DNA of 14,226 bases from Thermoplasmata archaeon (GTDB lineage Archaea; Thermoplasmatota; Thermoplasmata; Lutacidiplasmatales; UBA184). Below are positions 1 to 6,868 of the stretch, in pieces (the first letter of the stretch is position 1; each line of letters begins with the position of its first letter). The stretch spans positions 1 through 14,226 of the forward strand of contig JABEUK010000048.1 of NCBI GenBank assembly GCA_013044425.1, given 5' to 3'. The notes under the pieces are model-generated. The model saw only the letters and a list, made by a program, of their open reading frames with translations. It was not told the origin of the DNA and searched no databases. Position numbers and translations under genes: made by a program.

Positions 1-1022
1 ACCGTATCCCCGTATGGGTCGAGCGGATCGCCCGGGCCGCGGAGGGCTACGAGTGGCACCGGTTCACCTGCGGGTCCCGCTGGGAACCGGAGATCCTCGC
101 GCGCGAGGAGGAGATCTGGAGGACGGTCGGCACCGGATGGGGTGAAAGCGCCCGTGCGGCGTTCAATCGGGAGCTCGGCAAGGCGGTCGAGGCTCGGACC
201 GGCGCCGTCGGCGGCAGCGGCCCGGCCGATCTCGTCTTCCTGGCGGATCTGGAGGTGGGCCGGGTCGGGGTCACGGTCCTGCCGCTCTATCTGCAAGGGA
301 GGTACCGGAAGCTCGATCGGACCCTGCCTCAGACACGGTGGCCGTGCCGCGCGTGCCACGGTCGCGGATGCGATCGCTGCCAGGGCACCGGAAAGACCTA
401 CTCCGAGAGCGTTGAGGAACTGGTCGCGGGGCCCGCGCTCCGCGCCTCCGGGGCCGAGGAGAGCCGCTTCCATGGAATGGGCCGGGAGGATATCGATGCG
501 CGCATGCTCGGTCGCGGACGACCGTTCGTCCTGGAACTCGTACGCCCCCGGCACCGAACGATCGACCCGGTGGCGATCTCCGTAGCGATCGCCCTGGAAG
601 CGGCCGGGCGGGTCGAGATCTCCGACCTTGCTCTCGCCGAGGGCGCCGACGTGATCCGAGTGAAGGAGGCCTCTCCCGAGAAGAGTTACCGAGTCACCGC
701 GGTCGGGGCCGTGGATGTGGCAAAGGTTAAGGAGGCATTGAAGCTCTTCCGCGGTCGCGCCATCGCCCAGCGCACCCCAACCCGCGTCGCCCACCGCCGA
801 GCCGATCGCGTTCGCACGCGTCGGATCGTCGAGGCGGAGCTCGTGGAAGGGGACGCTGGACGGTTCACGGTGCAACTACGAACCGAAGCCGGCACGTATG
901 TCAAGGAGTGGGTGGAAGGAGATGGCGGGCGCACCGATCCGAGCCTGTCCGGGGTCCTGGGGGTCCCGCTGAAGGTTGAATCGCTCGACGTACTCGAGAT
1001 TCACGATACCGAGGTCGCATAG
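1..1022 (+). CDS. pus10: tRNA pseudouridine synthase Pus10 (5'-partial)
   Basis: Archaeal Pus10 makes pseudouridine at positions 54 and 55 of the tRNA T-loop. The reading frame is open from base 3 to the TAG at 1020-1022, so the N-terminus lies upstream of the window and about 339 residues are visible. Near the left edge the frame reads FNRELGKAVEARTG and then PADLVFLADLE, which looks like the end of the THUMP-containing N-terminal part. A LYLQGRYRKLDRTLPQT stretch follows, then a CxxC-x4-CxxC cluster (Cys codons at 345, 354, 369, 378). Next come the catalytic-domain motif GREDIDARML (483-509) and GRGRPFVLEL. The Asp encoded at 495 is the likely catalytic residue by family analogy. The first in-frame ATG (255) falls inside conserved sequence and is not the true start. 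The stop is immediately followed by the rpl21e ATG, so the two are probably co-transcribed. Confidence 0.93.
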   Translation, partial: RIPVWVERIARAAEGYEWHRFTCGSRWEPEILAREEEIWRTVGTGWGESARAAFNRELGKAVEARTGAVGGSGPADLVFLADLEVGRVGVTVLPLYLQGRYRKLDRTLPQTRWPCRACHGRGCDRCQGTGKTYSESVEELVAGPALRASGAEESRFHGMGREDIDARMLGRGRPFVLELVRPRHRTIDPVAISVAIALEAAGRVEISDLALAEGADVIRVKEASPEKSYRVTAVGAVDVAKVKEALKLFRGRAIAQRTPTRVAHRRADRVRTRRIVEAELVEGDAGRFTVQLRTEAGTYVKEWVEGDGGRTDPSLSGVLGVPLKVESLDVLEIHDTEVA

Positions 1023-1328
1023 ATGGTGAAGAGTTCGAAGGGGTTCCGATCGCGTAGCCGCGGCACGTTCACGAAGCACGTGCGCGAGCGGGGTTTGCCG
1101 CCGGTGACACGGTTCCTGCGCAAGTTCGAGATCGGCCAGAAGGTCGTGGTTCGGATCGAGCCGGCGGACGCCCACGGCGTGCCCCACCCTCGCTACCAGG
1201 GTCGGGTCTGCACGGTCGTCGCTCAGGTCGGCCGGGCCTACCGCATCGAGTTCCTGGACGGAGGCAAGCGCAAACAGCTCATCGCCAACCCGGTCCACCT
1301 TGCTCCCGCCGATACGAGAGGACCCTGA
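1023..1328 (+). CDS. rpl21e: 50S ribosomal protein L21e (eL21)
   Basis: This is a large-subunit ribosomal protein found in archaea and eukaryotes but not in bacteria. The 101-residue product has the family's usual size and layout. A basic N-terminus (KSSKGFRSRSRGTFTK) leads to RERGLPPVTRFLRKFEIGQKV. A beta-barrel core follows with VPHPRYQGRVCTVV, GRAYRIEF and a C-terminal KRKQLIANPVHLAPA. The ATG directly abuts the pus10 stop, and a GAGGT ribosome site at 1011-1015 lies inside the end of pus10. The TGA stop shares its last base with the rpoF ATG (TGATG), so translation of the two is probably coupled. The identification rests on the whole-length match to the family pattern and on the neighbours. 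Confidence 0.95.
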   Translation: MVKSSKGFRSRSRGTFTKHVRERGLPPVTRFLRKFEIGQKVVVRIEPADAHGVPHPRYQGRVCTVVAQVGRAYRIEFLDGGKRKQLIANPVHLAPADTRGP

Positions 1329-1642
1329 TGCCCGAACCGCTACCGCTCGCCGCGGTCAAGCAGATGCTCGCCGAGGAGGCCGCGCTTCGCCCGCTGCCGC
1401 GCGAGGCCCTGCTCGCCCAGCAGCACGCGGAGCTGTTCGCCCGACTGACGGTCGACCAGACGAACACCCTGATCGCGGAGCTGAAGAAGTTCCCGTTCGT
1501 CGATACTCCGCTCGCGATCAAGATCGCCGACATGCTGCCTCAGTACCCAGAGGAGATCCGCCTGCTCTTCGCGAAGGAGCGGATGGTCCTCGAGGAAGCC
1601 CAGATCGTCCAATTGCTCGACGTGGTCGCGCAGCACAAGTGA
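1328..1642 (+). CDS. rpoF: DNA-directed RNA polymerase subunit F (Rpo4)
   Basis: Rpo4 (RpoF) pairs with Rpo7 (RpoE) to form the stalk of archaeal RNA polymerase, the counterpart of eukaryotic Rpb4/Rpb7. The 104-residue product is all-helical in appearance. Its C-terminal half carries the recognisable HRDC-like signature: ELKKFPFVDTPLAIKIADML, then QYPEEIRLLFAKER and a final EAQIVQLLDVVAQHK. The start overlaps the L21e stop by one base, and an AGAGG ribosome site at 1317-1321 is well placed. The position between rpl21e and a DUF655 gene is typical of euryarchaea and supports the call. The N-terminal 30 residues are rich in Ala and Leu and less conserved. Confidence 0.92.
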   Translation: MPEPLPLAAVKQMLAEEAALRPLPREALLAQQHAELFARLTVDQTNTLIAELKKFPFVDTPLAIKIADMLPQYPEEIRLLFAKERMVLEEAQIVQLLDVVAQHK

Positions 1643-1661
1643 GGTCGATCGGGAGAATGCC

Positions 1662-2198
1662 GTGGAGAGCTACGCCCGTGTCCTCGATTATCTGCCGAAC
1701 GGCCGCGCGGACGAGCGGGGCTTCCGTCGCGAACCGGTCGCCATCGCGGTCGGCGAAAGCGAACTGAAACTCCTCGAACTGATCCCGCGCCCCGGGATCC
1801 AGCTCGCGCTGGGCGCTCGGATCGCGCTCCGTTCCGAAGAAGGCTCGATCGATCACGTGCGTCGGCGGATCGGCTTCGAGGAGCTCACGGCTACGGCACG
1901 TTCGGAGTTGGCCCCGGCGCTCGAAGAGGTCGTCCGGTCGAACCCTACGAAGTATCTGCGTTTCTTCAACGAGGCGCAGCCGATCTCGCGACGGGCGCAC
2001 CTGCTCGAACTATTGCCGGGCATCGGAAAGAAGACGATGGAGACGATCCTCGAGGAACGCCGGAGGCGCCCGTTCGCGACCTTCGAGGACCTCAACACCC
2101 GCGCGCACCTCAAGAGCTCGGAGAAGCTCGTGGTCGGTCGCATCGAGCAGGAGCTCATCGGTGTCGAGGACAACTACCGCATCTTCGTCGCCCCGTAG
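1662..2198 (+). CDS. DUF655 family protein, putative nucleic-acid binding (helix-hairpin-helix)
   Basis: This is a conserved archaeal protein of unknown exact function. The 178-residue product begins with a beta-rich, OB-like half (YARVLDYLPNG, PVAIAVGESELKLLELIPRPG). It ends with a helix-hairpin-helix segment, LLELLPGIGKKTMETILEER, at about residues 114-133. The family usually has the same fold order and lies between rpoF and ksgA in euryarchaea, as here. Binding of RNA or DNA is inferred from the hairpin-helix. The start is a GTG at 1662 with a GGGAG ribosome site at 1651-1655; the nearby ATG at 1657 is out of frame. The 3' end overlaps ksgA by 38 bases. A link to ribosome assembly or transcription is suggested by its neighbours only. 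Confidence 0.88.
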   Translation: MESYARVLDYLPNGRADERGFRREPVAIAVGESELKLLELIPRPGIQLALGARIALRSEEGSIDHVRRRIGFEELTATARSELAPALEEVVRSNPTKYLRFFNEAQPISRRAHLLELLPGIGKKTMETILEERRRRPFATFEDLNTRAHLKSSEKLVVGRIEQELIGVEDNYRIFVAP

Positions 2199-3045
2199 TC
2201 CGGCCGAGCGGTTCGCCGTTCCCGAGGGAGCGCGGGCCATCGACGCGACGCTCAAGCGCCTCGGAATACGCCCCTCGCGACGTCTAGGTCAGTCGTTCCT
2301 GATCGATCCATTCGCGGCCGATGCCGAGGCCGCCCTGGTCGAGGCGACCGGGGGCCATCCGGTCGTCGAGATCGGAGGGGGACTTGGGATGCTGACCGCG
2401 GCCCTTCTTCGACGCGGAATCCGCCCGCTGACGGTGGTCGAACGCGATCCGCGCCTCGTCGCCTTCCTTCGCACGACCTTCGGCGGACGGATCACGGTGG
2501 AGGAAGCCGATGCGGAAGCCTACGCCTTCTCTCCCGGTGCAACGGTCGTTGGGAATCTGCCGTTCTCCGTCGCGACGCCCATCCTTCTCGCGCTGTTCGC
2601 CCATCGCACGCCGCGCGTGGTAGCGATGGTACAGCGAGAGGTCGCCGAACGCCTTGCCGCCGGTCCGGGGTCGAAGAGGTACGGTCGCCTCTCGATCGTT
2701 GCACGGCTCTATGGAGGCGTCGAGCTGTTCCGGACGGTGTCCCGGTCGTCCTTCTATCCGGTGCCCGAGGTGGAGGGTCGTATCTTCGTCCACACGGCAC
2801 GCGCAGGCCCTCTCCCGGTCCCGAACGTAGAGCACTTCGAACGGATCGTCCGAACGCTCTTCTCATCTCGTCGTAAGCAACTCGTGAACCTACTTTCTCG
2901 GTTGGGTCGCCCGAAGATCGAGCTCGTACGGTTGGTTCGGGAAGCCGAGTGGCCCGCCGACTGGCAGCGGATGCGGCCCGAGGAGCTCCCCCCCGAGGCA
3001 TACTTCCGATTCGCGACCGCGCTCGATGCCGGCTCCGCGCTGTAA
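2161..3045 (+). CDS. rsmA: 16S rRNA (adenine dimethyl) methyltransferase KsgA/Dim1
   Basis: The enzyme transfers four methyl groups from S-adenosylmethionine to two adjacent adenosines in helix 45 of 16S rRNA during late small-subunit assembly. The 294-residue product shows the family start RRLGQSFLIDPF (about 40-51) and SAM-binding motif I VVEIGGGLG (68-76). The acidic VVERD follows, then the NLPF catalytic motif (132-135) and VQREVAERL, a typical substrate-side helix. The C-terminal helical domain reads SSFYPVPEVEGRI and TLFSSRRKQLVNLL. The start chosen is the GTG at 2161, inside the DUF655 gene, preceded at seven bases by GGAG (2150-2153). The first 22 residues are poorly conserved. It closes the pus10-ksgA operon; a separate promoter follows. 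Confidence 0.94.
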   Translation: MSRTTTASSSPRSPAERFAVPEGARAIDATLKRLGIRPSRRLGQSFLIDPFAADAEAALVEATGGHPVVEIGGGLGMLTAALLRRGIRPLTVVERDPRLVAFLRTTFGGRITVEEADAEAYAFSPGATVVGNLPFSVATPILLALFAHRTPRVVAMVQREVAERLAAGPGSKRYGRLSIVARLYGGVELFRTVSRSSFYPVPEVEGRIFVHTARAGPLPVPNVEHFERIVRTLFSSRRKQLVNLLSRLGRPKIELVRLVREAEWPADWQRMRPEELPPEAYFRFATALDAGSAL

Positions 3046-3114
3046 GGGACGCGAGAACCCGGCCGAAGAGCCCACGAACGCAGCCTGGACCGTTCCCGAT
3101 CTCGACATAGTCGG

Positions 3115-3123
3115 TATTATATA
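3115..3123 (+). promoter_or_regulatory. Archaeal TATA-box promoter of the thermosome gene
   Basis: TATTATATA lies in an otherwise GC-rich 109-base gap and is the only strong TATA-like string I found between genes in this window. Its centre (about 3119) is 36 bases before the ATG at 3155. With the usual archaeal spacing of about 26 bases, transcription would begin near 3140-3146, giving a leader of about 10-15 bases that could just include the GGTGA ribosome site at 3145-3149. Strong, possibly heat-responsive, expression would suit a chaperonin, but no specific operator is recognisable. Confidence 0.75.
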
Positions 3124-3154
3124 CAAGCGCTTTCTCCCCGTATCGGTGAGTTAG

Positions 3155-4777
3155 ATGCTTCAGGGAACCCCGATCCTTGTGCTGAAGGAAGGTACCGAAC
3201 GCGACCGCGGCAAGAGCGCCACCCAGAACAACATCGCGGCGGCTCGCGCCGTTGCGGATGCGGTCCGTACCACGCTCGGTCCGCGCGGAATGGACAAAAT
3301 GCTCGTCGATGGGATGGGAGATATCACCATCACCAACGACGGCGTGACGATTCTGAAGGAAGTCGACGTCGAGCACCCGGCCGCGAAGATGATCGTCGAG
3401 GTCGCGAAGACCCAGGATCAGCAGTGCGGGGACGGAACGACGACCGCCGTGGTCTTGGCGGGCGAGTTCCTCAAGCGCTCGGAGTACCTGCTCGAACAGA
3501 ACATTCACCCCACGGTCATCACCAAGGGATTCGAGATCGCTCTGCAGGAGGCCCGCCGCCTTCTGGAGAAGGAGATTGGCACTCCCGTCAAGATCGATGA
3601 CGAAGCGATGCTCCTGGACTGTGCGACCACCGCGATGGGCTCGAAGGGGGTCTTTGGATCTCGCGACGTGCTCGCCCGCATCGCGGTCCATGCCGTCCAG
3701 CGCATCGCCGAGAAGCGCGGGGACCACATGGTCGCCGACGTCGACCAGATCAAGGTGGAGAAGCGTCACGGCGGTACGATCGGGGACACCCAGCTCATCG
3801 AGGGGATCATCCTCGATAAGGAGCGGGGCCACCCACGCATGCCCGGCGAGGTCGCCAACGCGAAGATCGCGCTCCTCAACTCCGCTCTTGAGGTCAAGAA
3901 GACCGAGATCGAGAGCAAGATCAACATCAAGAACCCGTCCCAAATCCAGAGCTTCCTCGACGAGGAAGACAAGACGTTCCGCAAGATGGTCCAGCAGGTC
4001 AAGGCCTCCGGAGCGACGGTGGTCATCGCCCAGAAGGGGATCGACGATGTCGTCCTTCACTACCTCGCCAAGGAAGGGATCTACGCGGTCAAGCAGGTCA
4101 AGGAGTCCGATCTCCAGAAGCTCGCGCGCGCGACGGGCGGCAAGATCGTCTCCAGCTTGCAGGACCTCTCTGCCACCGATCTCGGCGCGGCCGCCAAGGT
4201 CGAGGAGCGGAAGGTCGGCGACGACCATATGACGTTCGTCACGGGATGCAAGAACCCCCGCTCGGTCTCGATCCTGATCCGCGGTGGAACGGAGCACGTG
4301 ACCCAGGAAGTCGAGCGCTCCCTGCAGGACGCGCTCAAGGTCGTCAGCTCGGTCATCGAGGACGGGGTGGTCTGCCCCGGCGGCGGTGCGACCGAGATCG
4401 ACCTCGCCGTCAAGCTGCGCAAGTTTGCCCCAACGGTCGGTGGACGGGAGCAGCTCGCGGTCGAAGCGTTCGCCCAAGCCCTCGAAGTGATCCCCTGGGC
4501 GCTCGCCGAGAACGGCGGCTACGATTCGATCAACACGCTGATCGAGCTTCGTGGAGCTCACGAAGGGGCCCACGCCAACAAGAACGTCGGCGTGAACCTC
4601 GTGGACGGCAAGGCGGCCGACATGTGGAAGCTGCGGGTCATCGAACCGGCGCGGGTCAAGCGCCAGGCGTTGACCAGCGCGGTCGAGGTCGCGAGCATGG
4701 TCCTGCGGATCGATGACGTCATCGCATCGAAGAAGTCGAGCCCGTCCCCCGGTGGGGGCGGTGGGCACGACCACTAG
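3155..4777 (+). CDS. thsA: Thermosome subunit (group II chaperonin)
   Basis: Thermosome subunits assemble into double-ring, ATP-driven folding chambers in the cytoplasm. The 540-residue product is close to full family length. Visible hallmarks are [22 protein letters not shown] near the N-terminus, NDGVTIL, and the ATP-site motif [14 protein letters not shown] (91-104, Asp93). Further on are the apical-domain substrate region, [12 protein letters not shown], and the late equatorial stretch [18 protein letters not shown] that supplies the catalytic Asp. The tail is [13 protein letters not shown] rather than the Gly-Gly-Met repeats common in the family. GGTGA at 3145-3149 lies five bases before the ATG and fixes the start. 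It is probably a single-gene unit: it has its own promoter and a 74-base gap follows. Confidence 0.97.
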   Translation: MLQGTPILVLKEGTERDRGKSATQNNIAAARAVADAVRTTLGPRGMDKMLVDGMGDITITNDGVTILKEVDVEHPAAKMIVEVAKTQDQQCGDGTTTAVVLAGEFLKRSEYLLEQNIHPTVITKGFEIALQEARRLLEKEIGTPVKIDDEAMLLDCATTAMGSKGVFGSRDVLARIAVHAVQRIAEKRGDHMVADVDQIKVEKRHGGTIGDTQLIEGIILDKERGHPRMPGEVANAKIALLNSALEVKKTEIESKINIKNPSQIQSFLDEEDKTFRKMVQQVKASGATVVIAQKGIDDVVLHYLAKEGIYAVKQVKESDLQKLARATGGKIVSSLQDLSATDLGAAAKVEERKVGDDHMTFVTGCKNPRSVSILIRGGTEHVTQEVERSLQDALKVVSSVIEDGVVCPGGGATEIDLAVKLRKFAPTVGGREQLAVEAFAQALEVIPWALAENGGYDSINTLIELRGAHEGAHANKNVGVNLVDGKAADMWKLRVIEPARVKRQALTSAVEVASMVLRIDDVIASKKSSPSPGGGGGHDH

Positions 4778-4822
4778 AGCGATCGGACCATCGGGCGGCG
4801 CTCGTGCACCGGCCGAAGGCCT

Positions 4823-4828
4823 CATAAT
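4823..4828 (+). promoter_or_regulatory. Weak TATA-like box before the 133-residue protein
   Basis: CATAAT is the only AT-rich spot in the gap between the thermosome gene and the ATG at 4852. Its centre is about 26 bases before that ATG, the spacing expected for a leaderless archaeal transcript. The evidence is position plus base composition only. An AGGTAGGGG stretch at 4836-4844 is a possible but poor ribosome site. Confidence 0.3.
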
Positions 4829-4851
4829 CCAAAGCAGGTAGGGGCCCATCG

Positions 4852-5253
4852 ATGCGCACCAAACCGGTCGAAGGAGTGCTGCGGCTCGATGTCGTAGCGC
4901 TCGAGCCGCGTCCCGCCGTCTACCTCGCGTACGACGGCCTCTCGGGACTGTCGCTCCGCCCGCTCCTGCGCGACCTGGTCGAAGAGCTCCAGCGCAAGGG
5001 ACCGGAGCAGCTCTCCGCATTCCTGTCGGCAGTCCGCAAGCGCCGATCCGGTCACATCCACGTCTACTTCTCCGACTACGTCAGCTACGGGATCGGAGGT
5101 GGAGACGCGACCGCGGAGTTCTTCTTCGGTACCTTTTTGCTGCTTCACGAACCGGCGCGCCCCGACGGCAAGGAGCCCGGAATCCCCGAGCGCCTCGTCC
5201 TGATGCGCCCCGGCGCCATCGAGCAATTCTCGCTCGATGGCATCGCCGCCTAG
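4852..5253 (+). CDS. Conserved-looking hypothetical protein (133 aa)
   Basis: I do not recognise this protein. The product looks like a small soluble alpha/beta protein with no signal peptide and no clear membrane span. It opens with two beta-like strands (GVLRLDVVAL, PAVYLAYDGL). A charged helical stretch follows (LRPLLRDLVEELQRKG, then SAFLSAVRKRR). The aromatic and glycine-rich core HIHVYFSDYVSYGIGGGDA leads to AEFFFGTFLLLHEP, and the C-terminus is acidic. Codon use matches the neighbours (GC-rich third positions), and no competing + strand frame is plausible, so I regard it as a real gene. It lies between the thermosome gene and lysS, reads the same way, and ends 46 bases before the preferred lysS ATG. 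A weak TATA-like box lies upstream. Its function cannot be inferred from context beyond likely housekeeping expression. Confidence 0.75.
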   Translation: MRTKPVEGVLRLDVVALEPRPAVYLAYDGLSGLSLRPLLRDLVEELQRKGPEQLSAFLSAVRKRRSGHIHVYFSDYVSYGIGGGDATAEFFFGTFLLLHEPARPDGKEPGIPERLVLMRPGAIEQFSLDGIAA

Positions 5254-5257
5254 CGAC

Positions 5258-5270
5258 GCATTCTTTTTCC
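5258..5270 (+). promoter_or_regulatory. T-rich promoter-like stretch before lysS
   Basis: GCATTCTTTTTCC stands out in GC-rich sequence, just after the stop of the 133-residue gene. Its centre is about 35 bases before the lysS ATG at 5300, which has no ribosome site. This fits a short-leader or leaderless transcript. It is not a consensus TATA box, and it could instead be a T-rich archaeal transcription terminator for the upstream gene. Confidence 0.3.
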
Positions 5271-5299
5271 TCCGTTCCGCCTCCCACCTACGGGCCACG

Positions 5300-6775
5300 A
5301 TGCCGCAGGAGTCCCATCTGGAACGGGAGCGACGCGGAAAGATCGCTCGCTGGCGAGCGGAGGGTCGCGAGCCCTTCCCCTGGTCGTTCCCGGATCGAAC
5401 CCTCATCCGAGAGGTTCGGGCCCTCACGAGTTCGCTCGCGCCCGGGGAGGAGGTCGCCGGTCGTACCGTGCGCGTCGCCGGCCGGCTGCTCACCATCCGC
5501 TCTCACGGCGGCACCTCCTTCATCGATCTCGAGGACGCATCGGGGACGCTGCAGCTGCTGCTCACGGTCCACGAGCTCGGGGAAGCGTTCTACACGAGCT
5601 GGCTCGCCGACCTCGATCCGGGGGACATCGTCGGCGCGATCGGCCTGCCGGCGGTCTCTCGCCGAGGTGAACCCTCGCTTCGGATCCAATCTCTCGAGCT
5701 CCTCGCCAAGGCGATCGCGCCGCCCCCAGAGAAGTTCCATGGGCTACAGGACCCCGAAGAGCGGATCCGGCGGCGCTACCTCGATCTCATGTCTTCCGCC
5801 GAGAGTCGAGAGCGATTCCGCCTACGCTCGCTCTTGACCCGCGAGATCCGCGGGTACTTCGACCGCGCGGGTTTCCTCGAGGTCGAGACCCCGATCCTGC
5901 TGCGCGTCGCGGGAGGCGCCGCCGCGGCCCCTTTCGTGACCCGCTCCCGGTACCTGGACTCCGAGCTCCAGCTGCGGATCTCCATCGAGCTCTCCTTGAA
6001 GCAGCTCCTGATCGGAGGCTTGGAGCGGGTCTACGAGATCGGACGGTGCTTCCGCAACGAGGACCTCGACTCGACGCACTCGCCCGAGTTCACGATGCTC
6101 GAGCTCTATTGGGCGTATGCCGACTACCACGACATGCGCCGCCTGATGGAGGGGCTCTTCGAGCGGCTGGGGACCCGAATGCTCGAGTGGCAACCGGATT
6201 CGGAGGCGGCACGGTCCGCCGCGCAACTGTTCCGTCCTCCGTTCGCTACCCTTGACTTCGTTCAGGCGCTGGAGGAGCGCAGCGGGATACGCGATCTCCT
6301 CTCCCGACCGACTCCCGAGCTGGGCGAGCTCGCGCGCCGGTGCGGAGCGACCGTGCCAGCCGACTCTCCACCGGGCGTATTTCTGGACAAGCTCTTCGAG
6401 CATTACGTGGAACCGACGATCGACCGCCCCACGTTCGTGGTCGATCATCCGGCATCGACCACCCCCCTCGCGAAGCGCCACCGGAGCCTCCCCGGTCGGG
6501 TCGAGCGATTCGAGATCCATTACCGTGGGTTCGAGATCGGGAACTGCTATACGGAACTCAACGACCCCGACGAGCAGGAACGACGCTTCCAAGAACAGCT
6601 CACCGCGCGCGGGGAGGAGCGCTACGCGTACGACGCGGAGTTCGTGGAGGCCCTGCGCCACGGCATGCCTCCCGCGACGGGGATCGGCTTCGGGATCGAG
6701 CGGATCGTGATGGCGCTCACGGGAGCGAAGTCGATCAAGGACGTGATCCTCTTCCCGCAAGTTCGTTCCCGCTGA
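5300..6775 (+). CDS. lysS: Lysyl-tRNA synthetase, class II
   Basis: The enzyme charges tRNA-Lys with lysine. The N-terminal OB-fold anticodon-binding domain is seen at VRVAGRLLTIRSHGGTSF and FIDLEDASGTLQLLL. The class II catalytic core has motif 1 around GFLEVETPIL (about residue 193), then VAGGAAAAPF. Motif 2 is RVYEIGRCFRNED with THSPEFTMLELYWAYADY (about 243-275). Next come HPASTTPLAKRHR and EIGNCYTELNDP, and motif 3 is GIGFGIERIVMAL (about 460-472). EIGNCYTELNDP matches the lysine-specific branch rather than AspRS or AsnRS. An in-frame ATG at 5237 would add 21 residues and overlap the previous gene. I prefer 5300 because MPQESHLERERRGKIARW begins like other LysRS proteins. Many euryarchaea use the unrelated class I LysRS instead, so the class II form is informative. 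The length is about 491 residues. Confidence 0.94.
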   Translation: MPQESHLERERRGKIARWRAEGREPFPWSFPDRTLIREVRALTSSLAPGEEVAGRTVRVAGRLLTIRSHGGTSFIDLEDASGTLQLLLTVHELGEAFYTSWLADLDPGDIVGAIGLPAVSRRGEPSLRIQSLELLAKAIAPPPEKFHGLQDPEERIRRRYLDLMSSAESRERFRLRSLLTREIRGYFDRAGFLEVETPILLRVAGGAAAAPFVTRSRYLDSELQLRISIELSLKQLLIGGLERVYEIGRCFRNEDLDSTHSPEFTMLELYWAYADYHDMRRLMEGLFERLGTRMLEWQPDSEAARSAAQLFRPPFATLDFVQALEERSGIRDLLSRPTPELGELARRCGATVPADSPPGVFLDKLFEHYVEPTIDRPTFVVDHPASTTPLAKRHRSLPGRVERFEIHYRGFEIGNCYTELNDPDEQERRFQEQLTARGEERYAYDAEFVEALRHGMPPATGIGFGIERIVMALTGAKSIKDVILFPQVRSR

Positions 6776-6858
6776 ACCGACGCCGATCGTTCCGAGGGCA
6801 ATCTTCATTGTGCCGCTTCCGCTGGACCTCGCGTTCATGAGCCGCCCCGCGGACGGAT

Positions 6859-6863
6859 GGAGG
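6859..6863 (+). promoter_or_regulatory. Shine-Dalgarno site that decides the valS start
   Basis: GGAGG ends five bases before the ATG at 6869, and its first base is the third base of the alternative in-frame ATG at 6857. The earlier ATG has no ribosome site of its own. The position of GGAGG therefore favours 6869 as the translation start, which removes four residues (MEEA) from the longer reading. Confidence 0.75.
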
Positions 6864-6868
6864 AAGCG

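Noticed and set aside
255..257. ATG at 255 as the start of Pus10
   Set aside because: Conserved Pus10 sequence continues upstream in the same frame to the window edge, so the gene is cut by the window, not started here.
345..395. CxxC repeats in Pus10 as a separate DnaJ-like zinc-finger protein
   Set aside because: The cluster is continuous with Pus10 sequence on both sides and matches the cysteine pairs expected in archaeal Pus10.
4778..4851. Possible tRNA gene in the gap after the thermosome gene, checked because its length is about right
   Set aside because: No T-loop sequence such as GTTCGA, no acceptor-stem pairing and no anticodon arm could be found on either strand. The other gaps were negative too.
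2492..5020. 842-codon open frame on the minus strand, antisense to ksgA, the thermosome gene and part of the 133-residue gene
   Set aside because: It lies opposite clearly identified genes, is extremely rich in Arg, Asp and Gly, and shows no domain pattern. High GC suppresses stop codons on the opposite strand, which explains its length.
5237..5299. Upstream ATG as the start of LysRS
   Set aside because: It overlaps the preceding gene by 17 bases and has no ribosome site. The added residues (ASPPSDAFFFLRSASHLRAT) do not resemble a LysRS N-terminus.
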